Assembly: GCF_000429645.1 (NCBI RefSeq)
Contig: NZ_AUCG01000016.1
Span: 682,001-746,000 of the forward strand
Origin: Niveispirillum irakense DSM 11586
GTDB lineage: Bacteria > Pseudomonadota > Alphaproteobacteria > Azospirillales > Azospirillaceae
DNA: 64,000 bases
Direction: 5' to 3'
Shown here piece after piece: positions 27,584 to 37,415 of this stretch. Within the stretch, counting starts at the first letter, position 1. Each line of letters starts with the position of its first letter. Both the position numbers and the translations under genes were made by a program. The notes under the pieces are model-generated. The model saw only the letters and a list, made by a program, of their open reading frames with translations, was not told where the DNA came from and did not search any database.

Positions 27584-29355
27584 CAGACCGGCCGCAGCAG
27601 ATGGGCCACCATTTCCACGGCCAGCCGGCGTGCCGCCGGGTCCAGCCCGGCGCGGCGCAGATCGGTGACGATGGCGGCGATGTCCATGGCCGTGGCCCCC
27701 GCCGGCCCTTCCGGCCCCAGCAGGGCCAGGGCGTCCAGCAGCACCGCGCCCTTGGGCTTGGTTGCCGGGCTGCCATCGGCATGGGGGGGCAATGGCTCCA
27801 CCACACCATCAACGGCCGACAGGATGATCAGGACCTGATCCGCCAGATCGCGGGCATTGTCGCCGCCCAGTTCCCGCACCCAGCGGCCCTGATCGAACGA
27901 GGCCTCCTTCACCAGACCGGCAGCCGCCGCCACGGGCCAGAGCCGGGCAAAGGCCCCTTCATCCTTGGCAGCGTTGAAATCCTCCTGCGCCAGCCCCAGC
28001 CAGGCGCGGGCGGAATCTTCCTGCCCCTGCAGAATATGCAGGCGGGCAACCAGCGGGGCGACCGACGCAAACCCCACCGTCAGGCGGAAATCAGCAATCT
28101 GGTCCAGCAGCAGCTTGCCATAGGCCCCCCCCTGCTGGCCGGTGCTGGTGGCCAGCATCGCGCCTTTGAACAGGCCCGCCCGGCCCGCGGGCGACGGTTC
28201 CGCCTTCAAGGCGCGCAGGAACTGGGCCCGCAGCAGCGGGCTTGCCTTGCGCGCGGCGGCCAGGGTCAGGCCCTTGGGGTCTGGCGCCGTCACCGCCTCA
28301 TACAGCCGGTCCAGGCCGGTGGGGTTCAGCCCGCCCAGCGCCGCCGCCCGTTCACCTGCTGCCAGTCGTAGCGGCAGGGGCAGTGCCTCCACCCGGCTCA
28401 GCGCGGCCAGGGGGCCGGGGCCTTCCACCTTTACATCCGCCTGTGGCACCCGGCCGGATGCCAGGATCATGGCAAGCTGGATGGGGGTGGGGGCGGCCAC
28501 ACCCTTGACCGGGGCCGTCTGGCCGCTGGAGGCAGCTTCCGCCAGCCGGAAGAAGATATCATCCTTCTCCCCCTGCTCCCGCAGCAGGTCGATGCCCAGC
28601 AGGGCCAGATCGGGATTGCCGGCGCCGATCTGGCAGACCATCTGCCATTTCTGCCAGACGGGATGGTTGAAGCGGCCCAGCAGGTCGGGCATGCGGTGGC
28701 AGGCCGTTTCCGGCGTGCCGGCCAGATATTGCAGTTCCACCCAGGCCTGGGCCGCCGCCTCATCCTCCAGCGGGCGCGACGTGCGGTCCAGCAGCGCATC
28801 AGCGCCGGCCAGATCGCCGATCCGGGCCAGCGCTTCCAGCCGCAACGCCACCAGGCTGCGCGCCGCCCCATCACCCGGCGGCGGGTCCGCCACCGTCAGC
28901 AACAGCCGGTGCGCGATATCCCGCATGGCGGGGGAGGTGAGACCGGCGGGAATTCCGGCCAGCAGCGCTTCCAGTTCCGGCCGGGGCAAGCCAGCCCAGA
29001 GATCGGCCGGCAGGCCACCATTCTCCGCATCCAGCGTGCCGGCCATTTCCGGATCGGGCGCGCGCAACTCCTCCACCATCACGCCGGACGGGCTGCGGGC
29101 AGGGGGGGCGGTGACGGCACCGGGCGCCACGTCCGTTGCATCCGGGGCAAGGTCGGCACCGGGATTGGCGGGATCGGCAGCCGGGGCGTCCTGGGGTGCC
29201 GGCTCCATCGTTGCCGGCGGGGTCTGCGGGAACAGGGGCACCGGCGCGCCCGATTGTGCCAGGACGGGGGCCGACAGCAGCCCCACCAGCCCCAGCCCGG
29301 CCAGCCGCAACGCGCCGCGCGCGCCGCGCCGGCAGGGATCAGCCGAAACGGTCAT
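27583..29355 (-). CDS. Conserved periplasmic protein, unknown function, next to xerD
   Basis: A 590-residue protein. It has a signal peptide (about 1-34, hydrophobic LAGLGLVGLLSAPVLAQ), a long Pro/Ala-rich linker (about 36-95), then an Ala/Leu-rich helical body (MRDIAHRLLLTVADPPPGDGAARSLVALRLEALARIGDLAGADALL) without a recognised fold, suggesting a TPR-like solenoid. It is translationally coupled to xerD and overlaps the 45-residue membrane miniprotein by 17 bases. I recall homologues in the same position in related bacteria, but the function is unknown. Confidence 0.75.
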   Translation of the reverse strand: MTVSADPCRRGARGALRLAGLGLVGLLSAPVLAQSGAPVPLFPQTPPATMEPAPQDAPAADPANPGADLAPDATDVAPGAVTAPPARSPSGVMVEELRAPDPEMAGTLDAENGGLPADLWAGLPRPELEALLAGIPAGLTSPAMRDIAHRLLLTVADPPPGDGAARSLVALRLEALARIGDLAGADALLDRTSRPLEDEAAAQAWVELQYLAGTPETACHRMPDLLGRFNHPVWQKWQMVCQIGAGNPDLALLGIDLLREQGEKDDIFFRLAEAASSGQTAPVKGVAAPTPIQLAMILASGRVPQADVKVEGPGPLAALSRVEALPLPLRLAAGERAAALGGLNPTGLDRLYEAVTAPDPKGLTLAAARKASPLLRAQFLRALKAEPSPAGRAGLFKGAMLATSTGQQGGAYGKLLLDQIADFRLTVGFASVAPLVARLHILQGQEDSARAWLGLAQEDFNAAKDEGAFARLWPVAAAAGLVKEASFDQGRWVRELGGDNARDLADQVLIILSAVDGVVEPLPPHADGSPATKPKGAVLLDALALLGPEGPAGATAMDIAAIVTDLRRAGLDPAARRLAVEMVAHLLRPV

Positions 29356-29476
29356 TCGGGATCACCCGTTCCACCGGCTGCGAGGGTGCCGGCATATCCC
29401 AGGTCGCCAGGAAGGCGAAGCCGCCCACGCCAACAACAAGGATCAGCAACAGCAGGAACTTGAACAGCTTGCTCAT
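29339..29476 (-). CDS. Small membrane protein upstream of the xerD operon
   Basis: A 45-residue protein: MSKLFKFLLLLILVVGVGGF (membrane segment), then AFLATWDMPAPSQPVERVIPNDRFG facing the periplasm. The last 17 bases overlap the start of the 590-residue gene. The upstream in-frame extension to 29578 has no family character and would cross the Ala/Gly-rich non-coding stretch. A conserved single-pass miniprotein of unknown role, possibly a partner of its downstream neighbour. Confidence 0.7.
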   Translation of the reverse strand: MSKLFKFLLLLILVVGVGGFAFLATWDMPAPSQPVERVIPNDRFG

Positions 29477-29754
29477 GAACAACCGGTTTCCAGGCGCGCC
29501 CGAAACAATACCCGCACCTGCCCCGGCGCGAAGGCGGGCAGGCAGGGCGACCCCGGCGGCGAAGGCGACCCCGTTCATCCCCCGTCAGCGGGGGACAGCC
29601 CCCCACGCATCGGGGGTGCAGGGCGCGGGCCTGCCATGCTATGCAGACCGCCGGTGCCAAAGGCTTGCAGCCACCATACCGCCCGGACAGGGGACTGGCA
29701 ACGCTGCCAGCCGGTCCGATTTGCCCTATGCCTTAACGCCTGGATTTTTGCCCC

Positions 29755-30315
29755 ATGTCCGCCAGATGCGCCGGCCTGCCCTTGACCAAAACCCTGGTGT
29801 TGATCGGGCTGATGGGGGCTGGCAAGACATCCATCGGCAAAAGGCTTGCCGCCCGGCTGGGCCTGCCCTTCGTGGATGCCGATAACGAGATTGAGCGCGC
29901 CGCCGGCTGCACCATCCAGGAAATTTTCGACCGGTTTGGCGAGGCGGGTTTCCGCGATGGTGAGCGGCGCGTGATCGCCCGCCTGCTGGAACAGCCGGTC
30001 CATGTCCTGTCCACCGGCGGCGGCGCCTTCATGGATGCGGAGACGCGCGGCCTGATCCGGGAGCGTGGCCTGTCCCTCTGGCTGCGTGCCGATCTGGACC
30101 TGCTGGTCCACCGCACGGCGCGGCGTGACCATCGCCCCCTGCTGCGCCAGGGTGACCCGCGTGAGGTGCTGCAGCGCCTGATGGATGCCCGCTACCCGGT
30201 CTATGCCGAGGCCGATCTGGTGGTGGACAGCGATGACAGCCCGCCGGAAGTGACCACGGAACGGGTATTGGAGACGCTGCGCCAGCATCTGGCCGTCCCC
30301 GCCGCCCACCCCTGA
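29755..30315 (+). CDS. aroK: Shikimate kinase
   Basis: A 186-residue P-loop kinase: [32 protein letters not shown] carries Walker A and the shikimate-binding Asp. The GGGAF motif (STGGGAFMD) and RRDHRPLL lid are present. It starts the aroK-aroB operon, divergent from the xerD series. The first residues (MSARCAGL) may be longer than the family's usual N terminus, and a start at a later codon cannot be excluded. Confidence 0.95.
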   Translation: MSARCAGLPLTKTLVLIGLMGAGKTSIGKRLAARLGLPFVDADNEIERAAGCTIQEIFDRFGEAGFRDGERRVIARLLEQPVHVLSTGGGAFMDAETRGLIRERGLSLWLRADLDLLVHRTARRDHRPLLRQGDPREVLQRLMDARYPVYAEADLVVDSDDSPPEVTTERVLETLRQHLAVPAAHP

Positions 30316-30355
30316 TCCGCCTTTCCTGAAGCCACCCGACCGACCGGAACCCGAC

Positions 30356-31507
30356 ATGTCCGTTGCCGCCAGCACCAGCCCCGCCGCCCGCAGCATCGTT
30401 CCCGTCGCCCTGGGCGACCGCGCCTATGACATCCATATCGGCGCCGGGCTGATCGCTGGCGCCGGGCCGCTGATCCAGGCCGTCGTGCCGGGCAGGCCGC
30501 TGGTGGTGCTGACCGACAGCAATGTTGCCGACCGGCATCTGGCCCCGCTGATGGCATCCCTTGCCGCCAGTGGCGCCAAGGTGCTGGAGCCGATCATCGT
30601 GCCGGCGGGCGAAGCCTCCAAGGATATGGAGCGGCTGGGCGAAGTGATGGACGCGCTGCTGGCGCGCGGGATTGAGCGCAAGACGGTGCTGGTGGCGCTT
30701 GGCGGCGGTGTGGTGGGCGATCTGGGTGGCTTTGCCGCCGCCATCGCCCTGCGGGGGCTGGATTTCATCCAGGTGCCGACGACGCTTTTGTCCCAGGTGG
30801 ACAGTTCCGTCGGCGGCAAGACCGGCATCAACAGCCGCCATGGCAAAAACCTGATCGGCGCCTTCCACCAGCCCCGGCTGGTGCTGGCCGACACGGTCAG
30901 CCTGGACACGCTGCCCCGGCGCGAAGTGCTGGCCGGCTATGCCGAGGTGGTGAAATACGGGCTGATCGACAATCCCGGCTTTTTCACCTGGCTGGAGGCC
31001 AATGGCCAGGGCGTGGTGGATGGTGATCCCGCCCTGCGCGCAGAAGCGATCCGCGTCTCCTGTCTGGCCAAGGCCGGCATCGTCGCCCAGGATGAAAAGG
31101 AAGGCGGCCTGCGGGAACTGCTGAATCTGGGCCACACGTTCGGCCATGCGCTGGAGGCCGAAGCCGGCTATGGCGGGGAATTGCTGCATGGCGAAGCGGT
31201 ATCCATCGGCATGGTGATGGCGTTCGACCTGTCCGTGCGCATGGGCCTGTGCCCGGCGGCCGATGCCGCCCGCGCCCGTGCCCATCTGGCCGCCGTCGGC
31301 CTGCCTGTGGATGCCCGCCATCTGGGCGGCGGCACCTGGACCGCAGAGACACTGGCCGCCCATATGGCCAAGGACAAGAAGGTGAAGGATGGGCGCGTCA
31401 CCTTCATCCTGGCGCGCGGCATCGGTCAGTCCTTCCGCTGCGCCGATGTGCGGCTGGACGATGTGCGCGATGTGCTGGCCGCCTCGCTGGCCGGTCACGC
31501 AAGCTGA
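30356..31507 (+). CDS. aroB: 3-dehydroquinate synthase
   Basis: A 383-residue NAD-dependent, zinc-dependent cyclase of the shikimate pathway. NAD and substrate motifs are LVALGGGVVGDLGGFAAA and QVPTTLLSQVDSSVGGKTGIN, with metal/substrate sequences at GYAEVVKYGLI, LNLGHTFGHALE and HGEAVSIGMVMA. The first 15 residues are Ala/Ser-rich and variable. It follows aroK after 40 bases, in the usual order. Confidence 0.96.
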   Translation: MSVAASTSPAARSIVPVALGDRAYDIHIGAGLIAGAGPLIQAVVPGRPLVVLTDSNVADRHLAPLMASLAASGAKVLEPIIVPAGEASKDMERLGEVMDALLARGIERKTVLVALGGGVVGDLGGFAAAIALRGLDFIQVPTTLLSQVDSSVGGKTGINSRHGKNLIGAFHQPRLVLADTVSLDTLPRREVLAGYAEVVKYGLIDNPGFFTWLEANGQGVVDGDPALRAEAIRVSCLAKAGIVAQDEKEGGLRELLNLGHTFGHALEAEAGYGGELLHGEAVSIGMVMAFDLSVRMGLCPAADAARARAHLAAVGLPVDARHLGGGTWTAETLAAHMAKDKKVKDGRVTFILARGIGQSFRCADVRLDDVRDVLAASLAGHAS

Positions 31508-31594
31508 AAGACGGGCAATCTGAAAGAAAGGGTTAAACTCCTTTGGTGTAGCGGGATTTTCCGCCTTCGTTTGCGCCGGCGGTTCCGTTACAAC

Positions 31595-32128
31595 ATGCCT
31601 ATGCGCACAAAGATAACCGCCTTTCTCCTGGCCGTGTCGGTGCTGCTTCCCAGCAGCCGGCCGGCCCATGCCGCCGAGCCGAGGCTGCTGGGCAGCTTCC
31701 GCGACTGGAACGCCTTCGTGCTGGAGGAACCGTCCGGCCCCGCCTGCTGGATGGTCAGCCGCCCGAAAAAGCAGGAGGGCGATTTCGCCCGCCGGGGCGA
31801 TGTGTTCATCCTGGTCACCCACCGCCCGGCGGAAAAAGCCCTGGATGTCGTCAATTTCATCGCTGGCTACCCGATTGAGGAGCGCAGCGACGTGACGGTC
31901 CAGATCGGCAAGAAAAGCTACAAACTATTCGCCAGTGCCGAGGAAGCCTGGGCCCGCGACGCTGAAACTGACCGCGCCATCGCCCAGGCCATGCGCCAGG
32001 GCACGATCATGATTGTGCGCGGCACCAGCATGCGCGGCACCAACACCACTGACACGTTCAGCCTGTCCGGTGCCACCGCCGCCTATCAGGCGATCAACGC
32101 CGCCTGCGGTGTCGCGGAAGGGCGGTGA
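31595..32128 (+). CDS. Invasion-associated locus B (IalB) family protein
   Basis: A 177-residue secreted protein. A signal peptide covers about 1-25 (ITAFLLAVSVLLPSSRPAHA). The mature part starts GSFRDWNAFVLEE and has CWMVSRPKK, FILVTHRP, then YKLFASAEEAWARDAETDRAIAQAMRQGTIMIVRGTSMRGTNTTDTFSL and a terminal INAACG. This matches the IalB-like family of alphaproteobacterial periplasmic or surface proteins. Starts at 31595 or 31601 are both possible. Confidence 0.85.
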   Translation: MPMRTKITAFLLAVSVLLPSSRPAHAAEPRLLGSFRDWNAFVLEEPSGPACWMVSRPKKQEGDFARRGDVFILVTHRPAEKALDVVNFIAGYPIEERSDVTVQIGKKSYKLFASAEEAWARDAETDRAIAQAMRQGTIMIVRGTSMRGTNTTDTFSLSGATAAYQAINAACGVAEGR

Positions 32129-32297
32129 GCGGCCACGGATGCCATGGCGCATCCCACCCACCCCTTCCGCACAAGGGCGGCGATATTGACTAAGCCCCAG
32201 GCTTGCCTATTTTGGGCGGTTTAGGGGGTGGGTATTGTATCCACCATTATCCTTTTCCTTTTGCCGGAAGGTCCGCCCGCAGGGGCGGGGGGCGTTG

Positions 32298-33680
32298 TTG
32301 AAGAAGAAGCTGTTCATCAAGACCTATGGCTGCCAGATGAATGTCTATGACAGCGACCGCATGGTCGATGTCCTGGCGCCCTTGGGGTATGAGCCGACCA
32401 ACACGCCGGAAGGCGCGGATATGGTCATCCTCAACACCTGCCATATCCGGGAAAAGGCATCGGAAAAGGTTTATTCCGAGCTGGGCCGCCTGCGCGTGAT
32501 GCAGAATGACAAGGCCGCCGAAGGCGGGCGCATGGTGCTGGCCGTGGCCGGCTGTGTCGCCCAGGCCGAGGGGGCGGAAATCATGATGCGCGCCCCGCAT
32601 GTGGACATGGTGTTCGGCCCCCAGACCTATCACCAGTTGCCGGAAATGGTGACGCGCGCCGTGCGCGGCGCCGGCGGTGTGCTGAATACCGATTTCCCGA
32701 CCGAGAGCAAATTCGACCTGCTGCCGGAGGAAGGGACCCGCCATCACGGGCCCGCCGCCTTCCTGTCTGTCCAGGAAGGCTGTGACAAGTTCTGTACCTT
32801 CTGCGTCGTGCCCTATACACGCGGGTCGGAATATAGCCGCCCGGTCGCCCAGGTGCTGGCGGAGGCACGGCGCATGGTGGCTGGCGGCACGGTGGAAATC
32901 ACCCTGCTGGGCCAGAACGTCAACGCCTTCCATGGCGAAGGGCCGGACGGCAAAGCGTGGGGCCTGGGACGGTTGATCCGGGCGCTGGCGGAAATTGATG
33001 GGTTGCAGCGCATCCGCTACACCACCAGCCACCCGCGCGACATGGATGATGATCTGATCGACGCCCATGGCAGCGTGCCGCAACTGATGCCCTTCCTGCA
33101 TCTGCCGGTACAGTCGGGCAGCGACCGCATCCTGGCGGCAATGAACCGCAAGCACACATCCGATGATTACCGCCGCCTGATCGACCGGCTGCGCGCCCGC
33201 CAGCCTGATCTGGCCCTGTCGTCGGATTTCATCACCGGCTTCCCCGGTGAGACGGATCAGGATTTTGCCGATACGCTGCGTCTGATCAGCGATGTCGGCT
33301 ATGCCCAGGCCTACAGCTTCAAATATTCCGCCCGCCCCGGCACCCCCGCCGCGTCCATGGGCGACCGGCAGGTGGAGGAAAGCGTGAAGGATGAGCGGCT
33401 GCAGGCCGTCCAGCAATTGCTGAACGCGCAACAGGTTGCCTTCAACCAGGGCCTGATTGGCCACACCATCGGCGTGCTGTTTGACCGGGTGGGCAAGCTG
33501 GAAGGCCAGTTGCTGGGCCGCAGCCCCTTCATGCAATCAGTCCATGCCGTGGTTCCGTCGCACCTGATGGGCCGCATCGTTGATGTCCACATTAATGGCG
33601 CGCATGCCAACAGCCTGTCCGGCGATGCGGTCGGCCTGCCCCCTGTCCTGCCGGTGACCCCGGCGGAGGCGGTGGCGTGA
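32298..33680 (+). CDS. miaB: tRNA-2-methylthio-N6-dimethylallyladenosine synthase MiaB
   Basis: A 460-residue radical-SAM methylthiotransferase acting on A37 of tRNA. The N-terminal cluster domain has [18 protein letters not shown] and [11 protein letters not shown]. The radical SAM triad is [18 protein letters not shown], and the C-terminal TRAM domain ends [15 protein letters not shown]. No ATG precedes the conserved start: TTG codons at 32295 and 32298 follow a G-rich ribosome-binding stretch, and 32298 is chosen. Upstream TTG at 32235 is possible. Overlaps phoH by GTGA. Confidence 0.94.
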   Translation: MKKKLFIKTYGCQMNVYDSDRMVDVLAPLGYEPTNTPEGADMVILNTCHIREKASEKVYSELGRLRVMQNDKAAEGGRMVLAVAGCVAQAEGAEIMMRAPHVDMVFGPQTYHQLPEMVTRAVRGAGGVLNTDFPTESKFDLLPEEGTRHHGPAAFLSVQEGCDKFCTFCVVPYTRGSEYSRPVAQVLAEARRMVAGGTVEITLLGQNVNAFHGEGPDGKAWGLGRLIRALAEIDGLQRIRYTTSHPRDMDDDLIDAHGSVPQLMPFLHLPVQSGSDRILAAMNRKHTSDDYRRLIDRLRARQPDLALSSDFITGFPGETDQDFADTLRLISDVGYAQAYSFKYSARPGTPAASMGDRQVEESVKDERLQAVQQLLNAQQVAFNQGLIGHTIGVLFDRVGKLEGQLLGRSPFMQSVHAVVPSHLMGRIVDVHINGAHANSLSGDAVGLPPVLPVTPAEAVA

Positions 33681-34714
33681 GCGGGGATATGAACGCCCCG
33701 GTCAAGACCGGTCACGAGGATGGTCGGGTGGAGCTGAGCTTCGCCGATAACCGTCTGCTGCCGCTGCTGTTTGGTGAGCATGAACAATATCTGGCGCGGG
33801 TGGAAAAGCAGCTTGCCGTCAAGCTGGTGACCCGCGGCAATATCCTGACCATCGCCGGCAACAGCCAGGGCAGGGATGCGGCGCAGGCCGTGTTCAGTGC
33901 GCTCTGGGAACGGCTGCGCGCCGGCCTGTCTGTCGGCCCGGCGGAAGTGGATGCCGCCGTGCGCATGGCGATCAGCGCCGATCTGCCTTCCGCCGGCCAG
34001 GGACTGGCCCAGTTTGCCGATCCCAATGGCGCAATCCGCACCAAGCGCAAGGTCATCGCGCCCCGCAGCGCCACCCAGGCCCGCTATCTGGAAGCGCTGA
34101 ACGAGAATGAACTGGTGTTCGGCCTGGGTCCCGCCGGCACAGGCAAGACCTATCTGGCCGTGGCCCAGGCGGTCAGCCTGCTTCTGCAGGGCAAGGTTGA
34201 CCGTATCATCCTGTCCCGCCCCGCCGTGGAGGCGGGGGAACGGCTGGGCTTCCTGCCCGGCGACATGAAGGACAAGGTGGACCCCTATTTACGCCCGCTT
34301 TACGACGCGCTGCACGACATGATGCCGGCCGATCAGGTGGCCAAGCGCATGGAAACAGGCGTGATCGAGGTGGCGCCGCTTGCCTTCATGCGCGGCCGGA
34401 CGCTGGCCCATGCCTTCGTCATCCTGGACGAGGCGCAGAACACCACGCCGATGCAGATGAAGATGTTCCTGACCCGCATGGGCGATGGCAGCCGCATGGT
34501 GGTGACGGGCGACGTCACCCAGATCGACCTGCCATCGGGCACCAAATCCGGGCTGAAGGAGGCACTTTCCATCCTGCGCGGGGTGGAAGGGGTCGGCTTT
34601 GTGGAATTCAGCGATCAGGATGTTGTGCGCCATCCGCTGGTCGGGCGCATCGTCCGCGCCTATGATGCCGCCCAGCGCGCCCAGACGGCAGCCAATGCGG
34701 AAGAACGGCGATGA
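33677..34714 (+). CDS. phoH: PhoH-like ATPase
   Basis: A 345-residue P-loop protein of the PhoH-like family. An N-terminal KH-like part ([31 protein letters not shown]) precedes the ATPase domain with [20 protein letters not shown] (Walker A), [17 protein letters not shown] and [23 protein letters not shown] (Walker B), [10 protein letters not shown]. It is probably linked to rRNA maturation with YbeY. The GTG start at 33677 overlaps miaB; an ATG at 33689 is the alternative. Its stop overlaps ybeY by ATGA. Confidence 0.94.
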   Translation: MSGDMNAPVKTGHEDGRVELSFADNRLLPLLFGEHEQYLARVEKQLAVKLVTRGNILTIAGNSQGRDAAQAVFSALWERLRAGLSVGPAEVDAAVRMAISADLPSAGQGLAQFADPNGAIRTKRKVIAPRSATQARYLEALNENELVFGLGPAGTGKTYLAVAQAVSLLLQGKVDRIILSRPAVEAGERLGFLPGDMKDKVDPYLRPLYDALHDMMPADQVAKRMETGVIEVAPLAFMRGRTLAHAFVILDEAQNTTPMQMKMFLTRMGDGSRMVVTGDVTQIDLPSGTKSGLKEALSILRGVEGVGFVEFSDQDVVRHPLVGRIVRAYDAAQRAQTAANAEERR

Positions 34715-35418
34715 GCGCTGAGGCCAACCCGGTCGAAATCCTGATCAGCATCGAGGATGACCGCTGGGAAGAAGCGGTTGGCGATATTGAGGCCCTGTGC
34801 CAGCGCGCCGCCCGTGCGGCCCTGGATGCCGCCCATGCCGAAGACCCGGATTATCTGCCCCAGGGACCAGCGGAACTGTCGCTGGTGCTGGCCGATGATC
34901 CCACGGTCCATGAGTTGAACCGCACCTATCGCGGCAAGGACAAGCCGACCAATGTCCTCTCCTTCGCGCTTTATGCCGATGGGGAGACGGGGACGGAGGA
35001 GGATGAGTTCGCCCCGCCCGATGATTGGCAGGACGAAGAAGACGAGGAAGACGATCCCGACAGCGCGGAAGAGGATGATGCCCCGGATGGGGAGGGCGAT
35101 GATTTCCCCTCGTCAGGGCCGGCGGTTCCTGTATTGTTGGGTGATGTGATCCTGGCGTTTGAAACCGTGGCGCGGGAGGCGGATGAACAATCCAAGCCCT
35201 TCGCCGATCATCTGACCCATCTGGTTACCCATGGGGTGCTGCACCTTCTGGGTTACGACCATATCGAGGATGCCGAGGCCGAAGTGATGGAAAGGCTGGA
35301 AACCCAGATCCTGTCCGGGCTTGGCATTGCCGATCCCTATGCCGGACGCGACCCTGCCCAGGGATATCGCGCCCCGGATGATGCCGGGGATGATCCCGGT
35401 TCCCTGAAACCCGTTTGA
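34711..35418 (+). CDS. ybeY: Endoribonuclease YbeY with a large acidic insertion
   Basis: A 235-residue metal-dependent endoribonuclease for 16S rRNA 3' processing and ribosome quality control. Family motifs are [24 protein letters not shown] (about 62-85), [12 protein letters not shown] (about 142-153) and the Zn-binding [18 protein letters not shown] (about 167-184). Between the NVLSF and LLGD motifs there are about 50 extra residues (about 89-139), mostly Asp, Glu and Pro, which ordinary YbeY lacks. A second acidic tail follows the zinc motif. It is coupled to phoH and followed by corC. Confidence 0.95.
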   Translation: MSAEANPVEILISIEDDRWEEAVGDIEALCQRAARAALDAAHAEDPDYLPQGPAELSLVLADDPTVHELNRTYRGKDKPTNVLSFALYADGETGTEEDEFAPPDDWQDEEDEEDDPDSAEEDDAPDGEGDDFPSSGPAVPVLLGDVILAFETVAREADEQSKPFADHLTHLVTHGVLHLLGYDHIEDAEAEVMERLETQILSGLGIADPYAGRDPAQGYRAPDDAGDDPGSLKPV

Positions 35419-35425
35419 TAAGAAG

Positions 35426-36358
35426 ATGGCCGACCTTAGCGACAGTCGCTCGCCCCGCGAAGACGGGGCCGAAGAACAGACCTCCTTCAGCCAGCATTTG
35501 CGCGGCTGGCTGCGGTCGATCCTGGGTGTACGCGGGGGCGATACGCTCCGCGATACGATCGAGGAATTGATCGAGGAGAATGAGGGCCAGAAACCCTCAA
35601 TGGCGGAAGGCGAACGCGCCCTTCTGGCCAATATCCTGAAATTGCGCAGCCGCAAGGTCATCGACGCCATGGTGCCGCGCGCCGATATCGTGGCGGTGCC
35701 GGACACCATTTCCCTTCCCGATCTGATCCGCCGATTCTCGGATGAGGCGCATAGCCGCATGCCGGTCTATCGGGAGGAATTGGATGATGTGATCGGCATG
35801 GTCCATATCAAGGACGTGCTGACCTGCGTGGCCGCCGGCAAGCCCTTTGATATGGCCGCCATCACCCGCGATATGATGATCGTCGCCCCCTATATGCCGG
35901 TGCTGGACCTGCTGCTGAAAATGCGCCAGACCCGCCAGCATCTGGCGCTGGTGGTGGATGAATTTGGCGGCATTGACGGGCTGATCTCCATCGAGGATCT
36001 GGTGGAGGAGATTGTCGGCGAAATTGAGGACGAGCATGACGAGGCCGCCGAACAGCGCCTGGTCCCGCGCCCCGATGGCACCCTGACCCTGGATGCCCGC
36101 CTGCCGATAGAAGAGTTTGAGGAGCAGCTTGGCCGCTATTTCGATCCGGAAGAGCTGGAAGAGGTGGATACGATCGGCGGGCTGGTCTTTGCCATGGCCG
36201 GCCGCGTCCCTTCACCGGGTGAACGGTTCGACCATCCCAGCGGCCTGCAGTTCGAGATCATGGAAGCCGATCACCGCCGCATCAAGCTGCTGCGTGTGCA
36301 TAACCTGACCGTACCGGGCGCATCGGACGGGGAAGGCTTGCACCGCGCGTCGGCTTAA
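35426..36358 (+). CDS. corC: CorC/HlyC-family CBS-domain protein
   Basis: A 310-residue cytoplasmic protein. Paired CBS domains cover about 70-200 (VMVPRADIVAVPDTIS, HSRMPVYREELDDVIGMVHIKDVL, then FGGIDGLISIEDLVEEIVGEI), followed by the C-terminal CorC_HlyC domain (DARLPIEEFEEQLG, GGLVFAMAGRVP). Such proteins are linked to Mg/Co efflux and membrane integrity. miaB-phoH-ybeY-corC-lnt is a conserved series, but here lnt is separated by a foreign-looking glycosyltransferase. Confidence 0.94.
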   Translation: MADLSDSRSPREDGAEEQTSFSQHLRGWLRSILGVRGGDTLRDTIEELIEENEGQKPSMAEGERALLANILKLRSRKVIDAMVPRADIVAVPDTISLPDLIRRFSDEAHSRMPVYREELDDVIGMVHIKDVLTCVAAGKPFDMAAITRDMMIVAPYMPVLDLLLKMRQTRQHLALVVDEFGGIDGLISIEDLVEEIVGEIEDEHDEAAEQRLVPRPDGTLTLDARLPIEEFEEQLGRYFDPEELEEVDTIGGLVFAMAGRVPSPGERFDHPSGLQFEIMEADHRRIKLLRVHNLTVPGASDGEGLHRASA

Positions 36359-36393
36359 AGACCATCAAGGGTTAAGTTAACCTGCTACAGGGG

Positions 36394-36454
36394 CCGGTAG
36401 CGCGTGTTCGTTTGGCTTATGAAGCAATCACGCCAAGACCGAATGCGCTACCGG
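36394..36454. repeat. Long imperfect inverted repeat behind corC
   Basis: CCGGTAGCGC (36394-36403) and GCGCTACCGG (36445-36454) are perfect 10-bp arms around a 41-base centre that can partly pair further (TTTGGC with GCCAAG). It lies at the edge of the AT-rich insertion between corC and lnt. It could end the corC transcript, or mark a recombination boundary. No T tract is visible. Confidence 0.6.
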
Positions 36455-36494
36455 ATCTCCCTTGTTGGTCAGATATGGTGCCAAACTCTATATT

Positions 36495-37415
36495 TCAGCG
36501 CCAGAAGCGGTGGTTCATCGAGAGGTGAACCTTCCAGGACTTTGGTAATTTATGTTCCATACGACCGAGCTTATAGGCGCCATATTTCAGAAAAGTCCTC
36601 AGGATAGCTGATGGTATCAGCGCCGGGGAGTTTTTATAAAGATACTTCAATTCTGATTTTACAAACTTAACACCTTCACCAGATGCACCCCCGAATTTTT
36701 GCAAAATCCAGGCTTCCCGCGTATGTAATACGCCAATGTCAAAATAACGCTTAAAGTCCTGGATTACATTGTAGCTGTGAGAATGGAAGACGACTGCCTT
36801 CGAAGCATATATTTTTTTCCAGCCTGCAACGAGAAAGCGGCCTGCGGTCACGACATCCTCACCAAATATCGTTTGGGAGGGGAAACCACCAACAGATCTT
36901 AAAGCTTCTGCACGGTAAGCAGAAAATGAGTTCGAACAAAATGTAGCCTTGATCCCAAATTTTCTAGCATTTTCCAACGAAATGACATTATCGGTGTCGG
37001 CGTAATTGAATAATCTCGCATGGGCTTCAATTGGTTCAGCGCCAGGGCGGGGTAATTGTCTGCCATATGCCATTCCGACTTCTTTATCTGAGAATGGCCG
37101 AAGAATTTCTTCAATCGAAGTCGGACTGGCTAAATAAGCGTCCTGTGTCATGAAGACGATTATGTCCATATCAGACATAAAATCGGCACCAAGTTGCCGC
37201 GTTCCACCATGATCAAAATCTGCCTTATTTATGATTTTAAGAGGAATATTATTCCCCATAATAATATTCTGTGTATCATCCGATGATGATGAATCAATAA
37301 ATAAAATTTTATCGAATTTTTTGGTCTGAATTTTCAAACTGTCTAATAGATTGTTTATGTCACTTCCAGCATTTAGAGTCGGGACAACAAGACCAACTTT
37401 AAATACATCCATCAT
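36495..37415 (-). CDS. Family 2 glycosyltransferase, rhamnosyltransferase-like
   Basis: A 306-residue GT-A-fold enzyme. N-terminal VGLVVPTLNAGSDINNLLDSLKIQTKKFDKILFIDSSSSDDT, the DxD-like region (VFMTQDAYLAS), then RQLPRPGAEPIEAHARLFNY and SAYRAEALRSVGGFPSQTIFGEDVVTAGRFLVAGWK place it with rhamnosyltransferases of O-antigen or exopolysaccharide loci. The ATG at 37415 follows a GGAG site. Codon use is strongly A/T-biased against the surrounding DNA, and it lies between corC and lnt on the opposite strand, so horizontal acquisition is likely. Confidence 0.85.
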   Translation of the reverse strand: MMDVFKVGLVVPTLNAGSDINNLLDSLKIQTKKFDKILFIDSSSSDDTQNIIMGNNIPLKIINKADFDHGGTRQLGADFMSDMDIIVFMTQDAYLASPTSIEEILRPFSDKEVGMAYGRQLPRPGAEPIEAHARLFNYADTDNVISLENARKFGIKATFCSNSFSAYRAEALRSVGGFPSQTIFGEDVVTAGRFLVAGWKKIYASKAVVFHSHSYNVIQDFKRYFDIGVLHTREAWILQKFGGASGEGVKFVKSELKYLYKNSPALIPSAILRTFLKYGAYKLGRMEHKLPKSWKVHLSMNHRFWR

